Assembly (NCBI GenBank): GCA_023818865.1
Contig: JAMWDF010000054.1
Span: 1-12,725, forward strand
DNA: 12,725 nt
From: Candidatus Omnitrophota bacterium
Lineage (GTDB): Bacteria > Ratteibacteria > UBA8468 > B48-G9 > DSTR01
Direction: 5' to 3'
In this document: positions 1 through 6,005 of the stretch, piece after piece
Layout: every line of letters starts with the position of its first letter
Numbering within the stretch: the stretch's first letter is position 1
Program-made: the position numbers and the translations under genes
The notes under the pieces: model-generated
Told to the model about the DNA's origin: nothing
The model's input: the letters and a program-made list of their open reading frames with translations, nothing else
The model's database searches: none

Positions 1-1
1 C

Positions 2-619
2 CAGCCAATTACGCAGCGGGATTACTATCAACGTTTAGGTCAGACAGAACAGAATTATCGCCGTTTCTTCGGTGACCGGTTTGAAGAAATCGCCCGCAAC
101 CTGAATTTGGAAAAAGGTGTCCTGGAGGAACTGATTCAAGAAAAGATTCTAAGTCAGGAGGCAAGAAGGAGGCATCTGAAAGTAGCCGATAGTGAGTTAG
201 TGGAAGCAGTCAAATCAGATCCTGCTTTCCGGGACGAAAAAGGTAACTTTAGTCAGGAGAGGTTTTCCCGAATCATTGCCCAGGTTCCCCCAGATGACCT
301 GGCTAAATTTGAGGAAGAAACCAGACGGCGACTCCTTCAGCAAAAACTGAAACAACAGGTTGTCTCTGAGGGCAATGTGACCGTCACTGACCAGGAAGTA
401 AAAGATTACCTGGAGAAAAATAAAGGAACTCCAGCCGACCAGGAACAGGTCAGAAAAATGTTGCTCTGGCAAAAGGAAGAAAAGTACTATCGCGATTGGT
501 ATGACCAGTTAAGACAGAAGGCTAAAGTGGTCGTTTATCTTCAGTTTCCAGAGAGACCTACGCCTCTTTCTTCGGAAAAAGAGAATACGGCCAGAGAAAC
601 AAGTACTTCTTCCCGGTGA
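2..619 (+). CDS. SurA N-terminal-like chaperone, 5' partial
   Basis: The frame is open from base 2, so the true start lies left of the window; the TTG at 107 is internal. The visible 205 residues begin with the phrase QPITQRDYYQRLG, the usual start of a SurA_N/PpiD-type chaperone domain (a new residue-to-bind phrase followed by paired helices). Further on come an EELIQEKILSQEA helix, a segment resembling the DPAFRDEKGNFSQERF lid of this family, and a VTDQEVKDYLEKN helix. No parvulin rotamase domain follows, and the protein ends in a polar Ser/Thr/Glu-rich tail. Family knowledge suggests a periplasmic or extracytoplasmic folding helper that binds unfolded protein; a signal peptide would be outside the window. 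It lies 7 bases before the DUF1015 gene and is probably cotranscribed with it. An ordinary PPIase function is unlikely without a rotamase domain. Confidence 0.8.
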   Translation, partial: QPITQRDYYQRLGQTEQNYRRFFGDRFEEIARNLNLEKGVLEELIQEKILSQEARRRHLKVADSELVEAVKSDPAFRDEKGNFSQERFSRIIAQVPPDDLAKFEEETRRRLLQQKLKQQVVSEGNVTVTDQEVKDYLEKNKGTPADQEQVRKMLLWQKEEKYYRDWYDQLRQKAKVVVYLQFPERPTPLSSEKENTARETSTSSR

Positions 620-626
620 GGCTTTG

Positions 627-1847
627 ATGGCTAAGGTTAAGCCTTTTGGGGGCTGGCGATATAACCCGGAAGCAGTTCCGGACTTAGGCCAGGTACTTGC
701 TCCGCCCTGGGATGTGATTGATGAGCGAAAAAAGGAAGAATTTCTCCGCCGCTCTCCCTGGAATATGGTCCGTCTGATTGATAAGGAAGCGGACCCTCTT
801 TCCGTTTTCTCTCTCTGGCAGGAATGGCGGAAGAAAAAAATCCTCCTGCCAGAAGAAAAACCTTGTTTTTACCTTCTTAAACACCGGTTTTTTTACCAGG
901 GCAGAGCTTTTGAACGACTGGGAGTGATTGTCGCTCTCAAACTGGAGGACTTTTCTACTGGGCTTGTCCGGCCACACGAACAAATTTTCACCCATTACCG
1001 GGACAACCGGTTGAGACTGATTGAACTGTGTAAAACAAACTTCAGCCCAGTATTCCTTCTTTATGATGACCCAGGCTTTTCTCTGGAGGAACTGGCCGAC
1101 CAAACCACCTGGGTAACCACTGCTTCTTTTGAAGGAGAAACACTTTCTCTCGGTCAAATCTCTCGTTTAGAGCAAATCTCTCAGATAGAATCCTTTTTCC
1201 AAGCAAAGACCCTTTTTATTGCTGATGGCCACCATCGGTACCAGGCTGCCCTAATCCATGCCCAAAACCACCCAGAAGAGAAAAACCAGTACGTCCTGGC
1301 TTATCTGGCTAACCTGCAATCACCCGCTCTCCTGCTCGCTCCCACCCATCGTTACGTCCCGGTAAATTTCTCTTTTGATCAGTCAGGCCTTCAAGTCTAC
1401 TTCCAGGTTCAAGCCCAGCCTGACTTACCCTGTCTCTTAGCTTCCCTGTCAGGTGATGGACCGGCTTCCTTTGGTCTCTGGGATGGAAAATCTTTTTACC
1501 TTCTATCTCTGAAGGATTTCCAGCCTATCCTGCCTTATCTTCCTGAAGGAAAAAGTCTTTGTTGGAAAACCCTGGATGGGGTAATCCTTCACTACTTTCT
1601 TCTTCCCCGTTTCCTCGGCCTTCCCCCGGAAACAGATAGAAAAGTTCTTTTTTACGACCCGGTACCGGAAGTGGTCATGAACAAACGGCTTCGGGAAGGT
1701 CGGGGGGTAGTGTTTTTTCTTCGGCCGGTGAGAAAGGAGCAGTTTACGGCGGTGGCTTTGGCTGGTGAGTTTATGCCCCAAAAATCCACTTATTTTTTCC
1801 CGAAGGTACCTACTGGACTGGTAGTTCACTATTTCGGAGAAGAATAA
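627..1847 (+). CDS. DUF1015 family protein (COG4198)
   Basis: This 406-residue protein of unknown biochemical role has about the usual DUF1015 length. Family marks are the N-terminal KPFGGWRYNPE and LAPPWDVID phrases, the central LVRPHEQIFTHYRDNRLRL block, the N-F-S-P-V-F-L-L-Y-D-D stretch and the hallmark FIADGHHRYQAAL around residue 200. No signal peptide or membrane segment is visible, so it is probably cytoplasmic. The ATG at 627 is preferred over the overlapping TTG at 624 because GGTGAGG at 615-621 sits 5 bases upstream of it, inside the stop of the preceding gene. It lies in a + strand run with a SurA-like gene, a zinc-ribbon gene and ispF, which suggests cotranscription but does not reveal a function. 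The family name is certain; the function is not known to me. Confidence 0.9.
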   Translation: MAKVKPFGGWRYNPEAVPDLGQVLAPPWDVIDERKKEEFLRRSPWNMVRLIDKEADPLSVFSLWQEWRKKKILLPEEKPCFYLLKHRFFYQGRAFERLGVIVALKLEDFSTGLVRPHEQIFTHYRDNRLRLIELCKTNFSPVFLLYDDPGFSLEELADQTTWVTTASFEGETLSLGQISRLEQISQIESFFQAKTLFIADGHHRYQAALIHAQNHPEEKNQYVLAYLANLQSPALLLAPTHRYVPVNFSFDQSGLQVYFQVQAQPDLPCLLASLSGDGPASFGLWDGKSFYLLSLKDFQPILPYLPEGKSLCWKTLDGVILHYFLLPRFLGLPPETDRKVLFYDPVPEVVMNKRLREGRGVVFFLRPVRKEQFTAVALAGEFMPQKSTYFFPKVPTGLVVHYFGEE

Positions 1848-1859
1848 CAGGGAGGGGCG

Positions 1860-2108
1860 ATGGCCACCATCTATTCTGACCGAGTTGAGGAGTTAGCCTG
1901 CCGGTGCTGCCAAGGACACATTGCTACCTTCAAAGTGGTAAAAGATGGGCTGCAGTGTGTTTGGTGCGGCAATAAGATTGCAGCGCGGTTGCCAGTGGAA
2001 TTTGTTATCAAGGGAGAATGTGAGTGCACCCCGGCTGGCGACCGCACCACCTTTGTAGTAGATTCAGATGGGGTGAAAACCTGTACTCGGTGCGGGAAAA
2101 TCAAGTAG
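1860..2108 (+). CDS. small double zinc-ribbon protein
   Basis: This 82-residue protein has nine cysteines arranged as two similar halves. The first half has C14/C16/C17 paired with C33-V-W-C36; the second has C54-x-C56 paired with C75-T-R-C78. Each half ends in CxxCG followed by a basic residue, with a beta-type stretch (FKVVKDG, FVVDSDG) between the cysteine pairs, as in rubredoxin-like or zinc-ribbon knuckles. Two structural zinc ions are the natural inference. The ATG follows GGAGGG at 1851-1856 with normal spacing, which supports it as a real gene despite its size. It lies 12 bases after the DUF1015 gene and 13 bases before ispF. I do not recognise a named family; a nucleic-acid- or protein-binding adaptor is possible. 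Confidence 0.75.
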   Translation: MATIYSDRVEELACRCCQGHIATFKVVKDGLQCVWCGNKIAARLPVEFVIKGECECTPAGDRTTFVVDSDGVKTCTRCGKIK

Positions 2109-2121
2109 TTTTGGGAAAAAT

Positions 2122-2610
2122 ATGGTTCGAATCGGCATAGGTTTTGACCTCCACCGCTTCCAGAAAGGCCGCCAGCTTTACCTGGGTGGTCTTGAGATTA
2201 ATTACCCAGAAGGCTTGGCCGGTCACAGCGATGGAGACGTGGTTCTTCACGCTATCTGCGACGCCATCCTCGGAGCCCTGGCTAAACCAGACATTGGTTG
2301 CCTTTTTCCTGATACAGACCCTTCCCTGAAAGGAATGAACAGTGCCAAAATTGTAAAAAAAATCCGGGAAATTATGTCTGAGGCAGCCGTGGTAATCAGC
2401 AACCTGGACATCATTATCGTCTGCCAGGCTCCAAAACTTTCCCCGGTGTACCAGGATATTCGGAAAAACCTAGCTAATCTTTTTGATATTTCTCCAGAGC
2501 AGATTGGAGTAAAAGCCAAAACCGCAGAACATCTCGGCCCGCTTGGCCAGGGAAAAGCAATTGCCTGTTGGGCATCAGTCTTGTTACAGCCTGTTACCTC
2601 TAGAATTTGA
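2122..2610 (+). CDS. ispF: 2-C-methyl-D-erythritol 2,4-cyclodiphosphate synthase
   Basis: IspF turns 4-diphosphocytidyl-methylerythritol 2-phosphate into methylerythritol 2,4-cyclodiphosphate plus CMP in the cytoplasmic MEP pathway to isoprenoids. At 162 residues it is of standard length. Visible signatures are RIGIGFDLHRF with metal ligands D9 and H11, the GHSDGDV loop (H35, D37), H43 as the third metal ligand, DIGCLFPDTDP (57-67), and the C-terminal KAKTAEHLGPLGQGKAIAC block that binds the cytidine part (T134, E136). The active site looks complete. The start has only a weak GGGA-type ribosome site, so translation may be coupled to the upstream zinc-ribbon gene 13 bases away. ispD is not beside it, unlike in many genomes. 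The last 11 bases overlap the end of the convergent oxidoreductase gene. Confidence 0.97.
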   Translation: MVRIGIGFDLHRFQKGRQLYLGGLEINYPEGLAGHSDGDVVLHAICDAILGALAKPDIGCLFPDTDPSLKGMNSAKIVKKIREIMSEAAVVISNLDIIIVCQAPKLSPVYQDIRKNLANLFDISPEQIGVKAKTAEHLGPLGQGKAIACWASVLLQPVTSRI

Positions 2611-3622
2611 GGGGCACTTCCCGAAGTTGTTGCTCAGCAGCCTGCTGAATGGTCAGCGCTATCCGGGTAACGCGCAGGACTGCCTCTGTATTAAGGTCAT
2701 CCGGATAACCTTGCCCCTGGATATCGCGCAGGAAGGCCTCAAGATAAGCCTCTGGTTTCGCTGGAACTAAAGGAATTAGCCTGGGCTCTTTTTCTCGCTC
2801 AAGGAAAAGAGTCACTCCAGAAGAAGTGGCTGAAGTTTCCAAAACCCCCTTAGCCCCAAAAAAGGTCATTCGCCAATAAATCGGCAGGGAATAACCCAGG
2901 ACTGAGGGCAAGAAATAAGAGACGTCGCCTAGCACACCGCAACCATTGTCCATAGTTAACATCATCTGAGCCCCATCCTGAAAATGGGGATATTGCGGCA
3001 CAAACGCATTCCAAACTCTCGCGGCATTCACCAGGGCGAACTGGTATCCGGTCATCCAGGGAAGAGCATCAATGGCATGCACTGCCAAGTCGTTGATAGT
3101 CCCGCCATGCTTCCCTGGCTCAAAATACCACCAGGGCCTTGTCCCTAAAGAAAGTGGGTGTTGACCGCCAAAAGAAATCGCCTGAATCTCACCAATTAGA
3201 CCCTGGCGAATGATTTCTCTGGCCGTAAGGAAAGGGGGACTACCTCTCAGACTGAACATACAGCCGACCTTTAGGTTACCTGCCTGGGAAAGATGTTCAA
3301 TCTGGTTCAGCTCCTCCAAACTAGTGCACAACGGTTTATCGCTAAGGACATGCCGACCGGTTTCCAGAGCTCGGATAGCCAGAATTCCTCGCCGACCATA
3401 ATAATCACCGAGAGCGATAACCTGACAATCCACGGTTTTTAACATCTCTTCAAAATTAGAGTGGGTGAGAGTAGCCACTTTTGACCTGATTACATCTTCC
3501 CGGGCGGATTCATCCTCTTCACAGGCAGCCACAATTTCAATGTCATTGCGGCCCTTGGCCAAATGATAGAGCGCATAAATATGACCATGCCTAAAACCAG
3601 CTACTGCTATTTTCAGTTTCAT
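2600..3622 (-). CDS. Gfo/Idh/MocA family oxidoreductase (first copy)
   Basis: This is a 340-residue NAD(P)-dependent dehydrogenase-type protein. It has an N-terminal Rossmann domain (1-120) and a C-terminal alpha/beta domain used in this family for substrate binding and dimerisation. The dinucleotide loop reads AGFRHGHI (8-15), so the third glycine of the usual GxGxxG is replaced in a G-x-x-H-G-H form. The EKP lysine motif appears as DKP (K96), and the catalytic region reads GGTINDLAVHAID with D178 and H182. An AGGAG at 3627-3631, 4 bases before the ATG, supports the start. It is the only gene of its transcript, diverging from the PHP gene and converging on ispF. It differs clearly from the second copy at 7922-9013, so it is not a recent duplicate. 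The substrate, probably a sugar or polyol, is unknown. Confidence 0.92.
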   Translation of the reverse strand: MKLKIAVAGFRHGHIYALYHLAKGRNDIEIVAACEEDESAREDVIRSKVATLTHSNFEEMLKTVDCQVIALGDYYGRRGILAIRALETGRHVLSDKPLCTSLEELNQIEHLSQAGNLKVGCMFSLRGSPPFLTAREIIRQGLIGEIQAISFGGQHPLSLGTRPWWYFEPGKHGGTINDLAVHAIDALPWMTGYQFALVNAARVWNAFVPQYPHFQDGAQMMLTMDNGCGVLGDVSYFLPSVLGYSLPIYWRMTFFGAKGVLETSATSSGVTLFLEREKEPRLIPLVPAKPEAYLEAFLRDIQGQGYPDDLNTEAVLRVTRIALTIQQAAEQQLREVPLKF

Positions 3623-3683
3623 TTTTCTCCTTTCTTTCTGTTAGTCTATATGCTACGCTATTTGCCTTTGAGAGGTGAAAATC
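3623..3683. promoter_or_regulatory. divergent intergenic control region
   Basis: These 61 bases separate the divergent oxidoreductase and PHP genes and must hold both start signals. Ribosome sites are visible for both: CTCCT at 3627-3631 reads AGGAG on the - strand, and GAGAGGTG near 3670-3677 serves the + strand. A TATATGCT stretch near 3647-3654 could serve as a -10 element in either direction, but no convincing -35 partner is visible, so the promoters themselves are inferred from layout only. Confidence 0.4.
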
Positions 3684-4565
3684 ATGAAAATTAGTTTTGA
3701 CTTCCACCTACATTCCCGCCATTCCTGTGATACCAGGAAAGGCAGCCTAGAAGAATTGGCAAATCTGGCTGCCGCCTCAGGTATAACCCAACTGGGTTTT
3801 TCCGACCATCTTCACACCCCCTATAATTTACCCGACCTGGCTTCTTCCCGACAAGAATACCTTTCTCTGCCTTCTTTTTCTTCATTAAAGCTTTATTTTG
3901 GTTGTGAACTAAGTTGTGTCTCTCAGTGGGAACTGGCAGAAATCGCGGCTGGCAAGGTAAAAGACCCTGTCTATGGCATTAGAGAAGGGGGACCGCCTGG
4001 AGGTCAGATGGCGCTTGGTCTGGGAGAAGAAGAAATAAAGCAACTTGGACTGCAGTACATTATCGGGGGAGTTCACTGGATGCTTTACGAGCCACTGACA
4101 CCAGAACAAGCTATTCGTTCCTACCATCGTCAGTACCTTTTCTTAGCCTGTCATCCCCTGGTAGATATTATTGCTCATCCTTGGTGGTGGCAGGGTGCCT
4201 GGATGGATAGTGACCACTGCTACCGCAGTTATCCCTGGTTTGACAACTTCCGGCGCATTCCGATTTCTCTTCACCAGGAATTCATTATGGCAGTCAAGGA
4301 AAACAGAAAAAAGGTAGAAGTAAATATCTCGGCAATGCTCCTTAACCCTCGTTACCCGGAAAGTTTCAAAAGACAGTACCTGGAGTACCTTTCATTCCTG
4401 AGGCAACAAGCTGTTTTTCTGACCATTGGTTCAGACTTCCATGGTTTTTATAATCCGCTGGCGATTGAACGAGCAAGCAAGATTTTGGAAGGGGCTGGTT
4501 TTAAGGGGGAAGATTTCTGGCAATTAGAATTTGTCGGATTAGACAAAAACAATGGCCTGTCGTAA
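3684..4565 (+). CDS. PHP-domain metal-dependent phosphoesterase
   Basis: This 293-residue protein has a full set of PHP metal-site motifs: DFHLH (H8, H10), GFSDH (D41, H42), GCELS (E75), GGVHW (H131), IIAHPWWW (H165) and TIGSDFHGF (D251, H253). The family uses two or three metal ions to hydrolyse phosphate esters; members include histidinol-phosphatase (HisK type) and various nucleotide or sugar phosphatases. No histidine-biosynthesis gene is nearby, so the substrate is left open. No signal peptide is visible. The ATG at 3684 is chosen over the GTG at 3675 because GAGAGGTG lies just upstream of the ATG and would overlap the GTG. An aromatic-rich segment (HPWWWQGAW and later YPWFDNF) is a feature of this copy. 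The stop codon overlaps the -10 of the following tRNA promoter. Confidence 0.9.
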   Translation: MKISFDFHLHSRHSCDTRKGSLEELANLAAASGITQLGFSDHLHTPYNLPDLASSRQEYLSLPSFSSLKLYFGCELSCVSQWELAEIAAGKVKDPVYGIREGGPPGGQMALGLGEEEIKQLGLQYIIGGVHWMLYEPLTPEQAIRSYHRQYLFLACHPLVDIIAHPWWWQGAWMDSDHCYRSYPWFDNFRRIPISLHQEFIMAVKENRKKVEVNISAMLLNPRYPESFKRQYLEYLSFLRQQAVFLTIGSDFHGFYNPLAIERASKILEGAGFKGEDFWQLEFVGLDKNNGLS

Positions 4566-4568
4566 AAT
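4540..4568 (+). promoter_or_regulatory. sigma-70-like promoter for tRNA-Cys
   Basis: TAGACA at 4540-4545 (5 of 6 to TTGACA) and TAAAAT at 4563-4568 (5 of 6 to TATAAT) are separated by exactly 17 bases. Transcription would begin near 4574-4576, leaving a leader of about five bases before the tRNA. The -10 overlaps the TAA stop of the PHP gene. The elements are read directly; promoter activity is inferred. Confidence 0.6.
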
Positions 4569-4579
4569 AATAAGTAAAT

Positions 4580-4651
4580 GGCCTGGTAGCCAAGCGGCAA
4601 GGCAGCGGTCTGCAAAACCGCGATTCGGCGGTTCAAATCCGCCCCAGGCCT
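4580..4651 (+). tRNA. tRNA-Cys (anticodon GCA)
   Basis: A complete cloverleaf can be drawn. The acceptor stem GGCCTGG (4580-4586) pairs fully with CCAGGCC (4644-4650). The D arm runs GCC...GGC; the anticodon stem GCGGT/ACCGC holds the loop CTGCAAA with anticodon GCA at 4612-4614. A five-base variable loop is followed by the T stem GGCGG/CCGCC around TTCAAAT. The discriminator base is T (U73), typical for cysteine tRNA. The 3' CCA is not encoded (TTGG follows), so it must be added after transcription. No intron or anomaly is visible. A duplicated 3' end that would mark an integrated element was not seen in the window. Confidence 0.97.
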
Positions 4652-4676
4652 TGGATAATACCTATGGGTTTCCTTC

Positions 4677-5990
4677 CTAAACATTGTTTTTAGTCAGAAC
4701 CAGATCAGCCCAAACAACATTATTCCGGGCATTTCTCATTCCCGAGTCACTGGTTACCACCAGTTCCAGCAGCCCGCCTGACTCTAGGTCAATCCAGAAA
4801 CGTTTTCCAGGGTACCGGTCAGTGAAACGTTCCCGGAAAACACTCTTCCGGTTGAGCCGTATACTCACGTTAATATTTCCTCCTCGCCCCAAATCAGCAT
4901 GTAACCCCACCGCCCCGGAAAAACTTCGGTAGACACCGGCCGGAATCTCATAAGCGAGACAGTAGTGATAATGACTGCCTGTGCCTAACCCTTTTTTGAA
5001 AACTCTTTTTCTCCACTGCCCAGGTTTTTCTTCTAAGTAAAGACTTAGAGGGCATGTTTGCATTTTCTGGTTTAGAGAGGCATCCTGGAGAAACGTAATA
5101 AACCGGTAAGGCTCGGACAATCCTAGCGGTTCCCTGATAGCCTTTAGGTCAGAAAGATAAACCATTTCTAAAGCGTTAAGTTCTGAACGCGACCAACGTT
5201 CAAAAGCTATCCCAAACACTGTGTGAGTAACATCTAGACAGAGTTGACCGGCCCGGCTAAGCATCTCGGAGCGAATTTGGTGTATTTTACTACCGTCGCT
5301 GTTGATTAAAGCCAAATAAAGAGGGAGAAGCAACCGACGATTGGCGGATACGTCCTGCCAAAGTCTACTGTAGAGAAGAAAAGAAGCTTCAGGGATGCTG
5401 GTACCCACCACCTGGGGAGTGAGCAGTCTTACCTCCCCTTCCGGGCTCTCTCTCAGAAGGTAAGAAGGCCAACGGGAGAAATCTTCTTCCCCCGACACCA
5501 GAAGTCTATCAAGAATGAGGATGTCTGTTCCGTCAATTCCCTCCAGAGAGTGCAGATAACAGGTGGCATCCTGAAGAATATGAAGCAGGCTACCCAGGTA
5601 ACCAGCAAAGTCAGTAATTCTCCCTTCCTTTAGCCGAGCTGTCGCCTGAGTAAGATAAAATCGGAATCCCTGGGAAAGGTGTTTCCAGGCAGGATCAAGC
5701 CGGTTGTATCTAAACCGGGACAGTTTCACCGGCTCCCCTAGTTTATTTTCCACCACCCGCCAGTATTTATACCTGTTTTCTACTGGCGTGTTGGGAATAT
5801 AATGAAATTGAACTTTTTGGGTGAAAAAAGCAAAAGGCCTTGCCTGCTGGTACCCGCCACTGTCCACATCAAAATATTTATCTGGCAGCCCGCTGCTTTC
5901 ACCGACCAGTTCTGCTCCAGAAGCCCTGAGAATCTTTTTCTGCCAGGGAAGAAGATGGTTGATAACTTCTCGCGTAATTTTCTTATGCAT
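4677..5990 (-). CDS. zinc phospholipase C-like domain fused to NPCBM carbohydrate-binding module
   Basis: This 437-residue protein has no visible signal peptide. Residues about 30-300 are mostly helical and hold H137-x3-D141-x5-H147 (in LLHILQDATCYLHSLEG), the same spacing as the H118/D122/H128 zinc signature of bacterial zinc-dependent phospholipase C. Other histidines that might complete a metal site are H63, H237 and H256 (LDVTHTVFG), but I could not align them. Residues about 345-433 match the NPCBM pattern: YEIPAGVYRSFSGAVGLHAD, a central SIRLNRKSVFRERF strand, WIDLESGGLLELVV and the closing NNVVWADLVL. Such modules are tied to glycan binding in glycoside hydrolases. An AGAAGG-type ribosome site supports the start. 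It lies 15 bases after the HEAT-repeat gene and ends the operon. It could be an enzyme or a binding protein; the pairing of domains is the odd part. Confidence 0.72.
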   Translation of the reverse strand: MHKKITREVINHLLPWQKKILRASGAELVGESSGLPDKYFDVDSGGYQQARPFAFFTQKVQFHYIPNTPVENRYKYWRVVENKLGEPVKLSRFRYNRLDPAWKHLSQGFRFYLTQATARLKEGRITDFAGYLGSLLHILQDATCYLHSLEGIDGTDILILDRLLVSGEEDFSRWPSYLLRESPEGEVRLLTPQVVGTSIPEASFLLYSRLWQDVSANRRLLLPLYLALINSDGSKIHQIRSEMLSRAGQLCLDVTHTVFGIAFERWSRSELNALEMVYLSDLKAIREPLGLSEPYRFITFLQDASLNQKMQTCPLSLYLEEKPGQWRKRVFKKGLGTGSHYHYCLAYEIPAGVYRSFSGAVGLHADLGRGGNINVSIRLNRKSVFRERFTDRYPGKRFWIDLESGGLLELVVTSDSGMRNARNNVVWADLVLTKNNV

Positions 5991-6005
5991 TTGCCTTCTC
6001 TGCTT

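Noticed and set aside
684..1157. 157-codon open frame on the - strand
   Set aside because: It is antisense to the well-supported DUF1015 gene, and its translation is Phe/Lys-rich without recognisable domain structure.
2543..2770. 75-codon + strand frame across the ispF/oxidoreductase overlap
   Set aside because: It overlaps two real genes in other frames and shows no ribosome site or motif.
4580..4660. tRNA-Cys as an integration site of a mobile element
   Set aside because: No integrase gene and no second copy of the tRNA 3' end were seen in the window.
4652..4676. Terminator between tRNA-Cys and the end of the - strand operon
   Set aside because: Only 25 bases are available and no GC-rich hairpin with a T run is visible in either direction.
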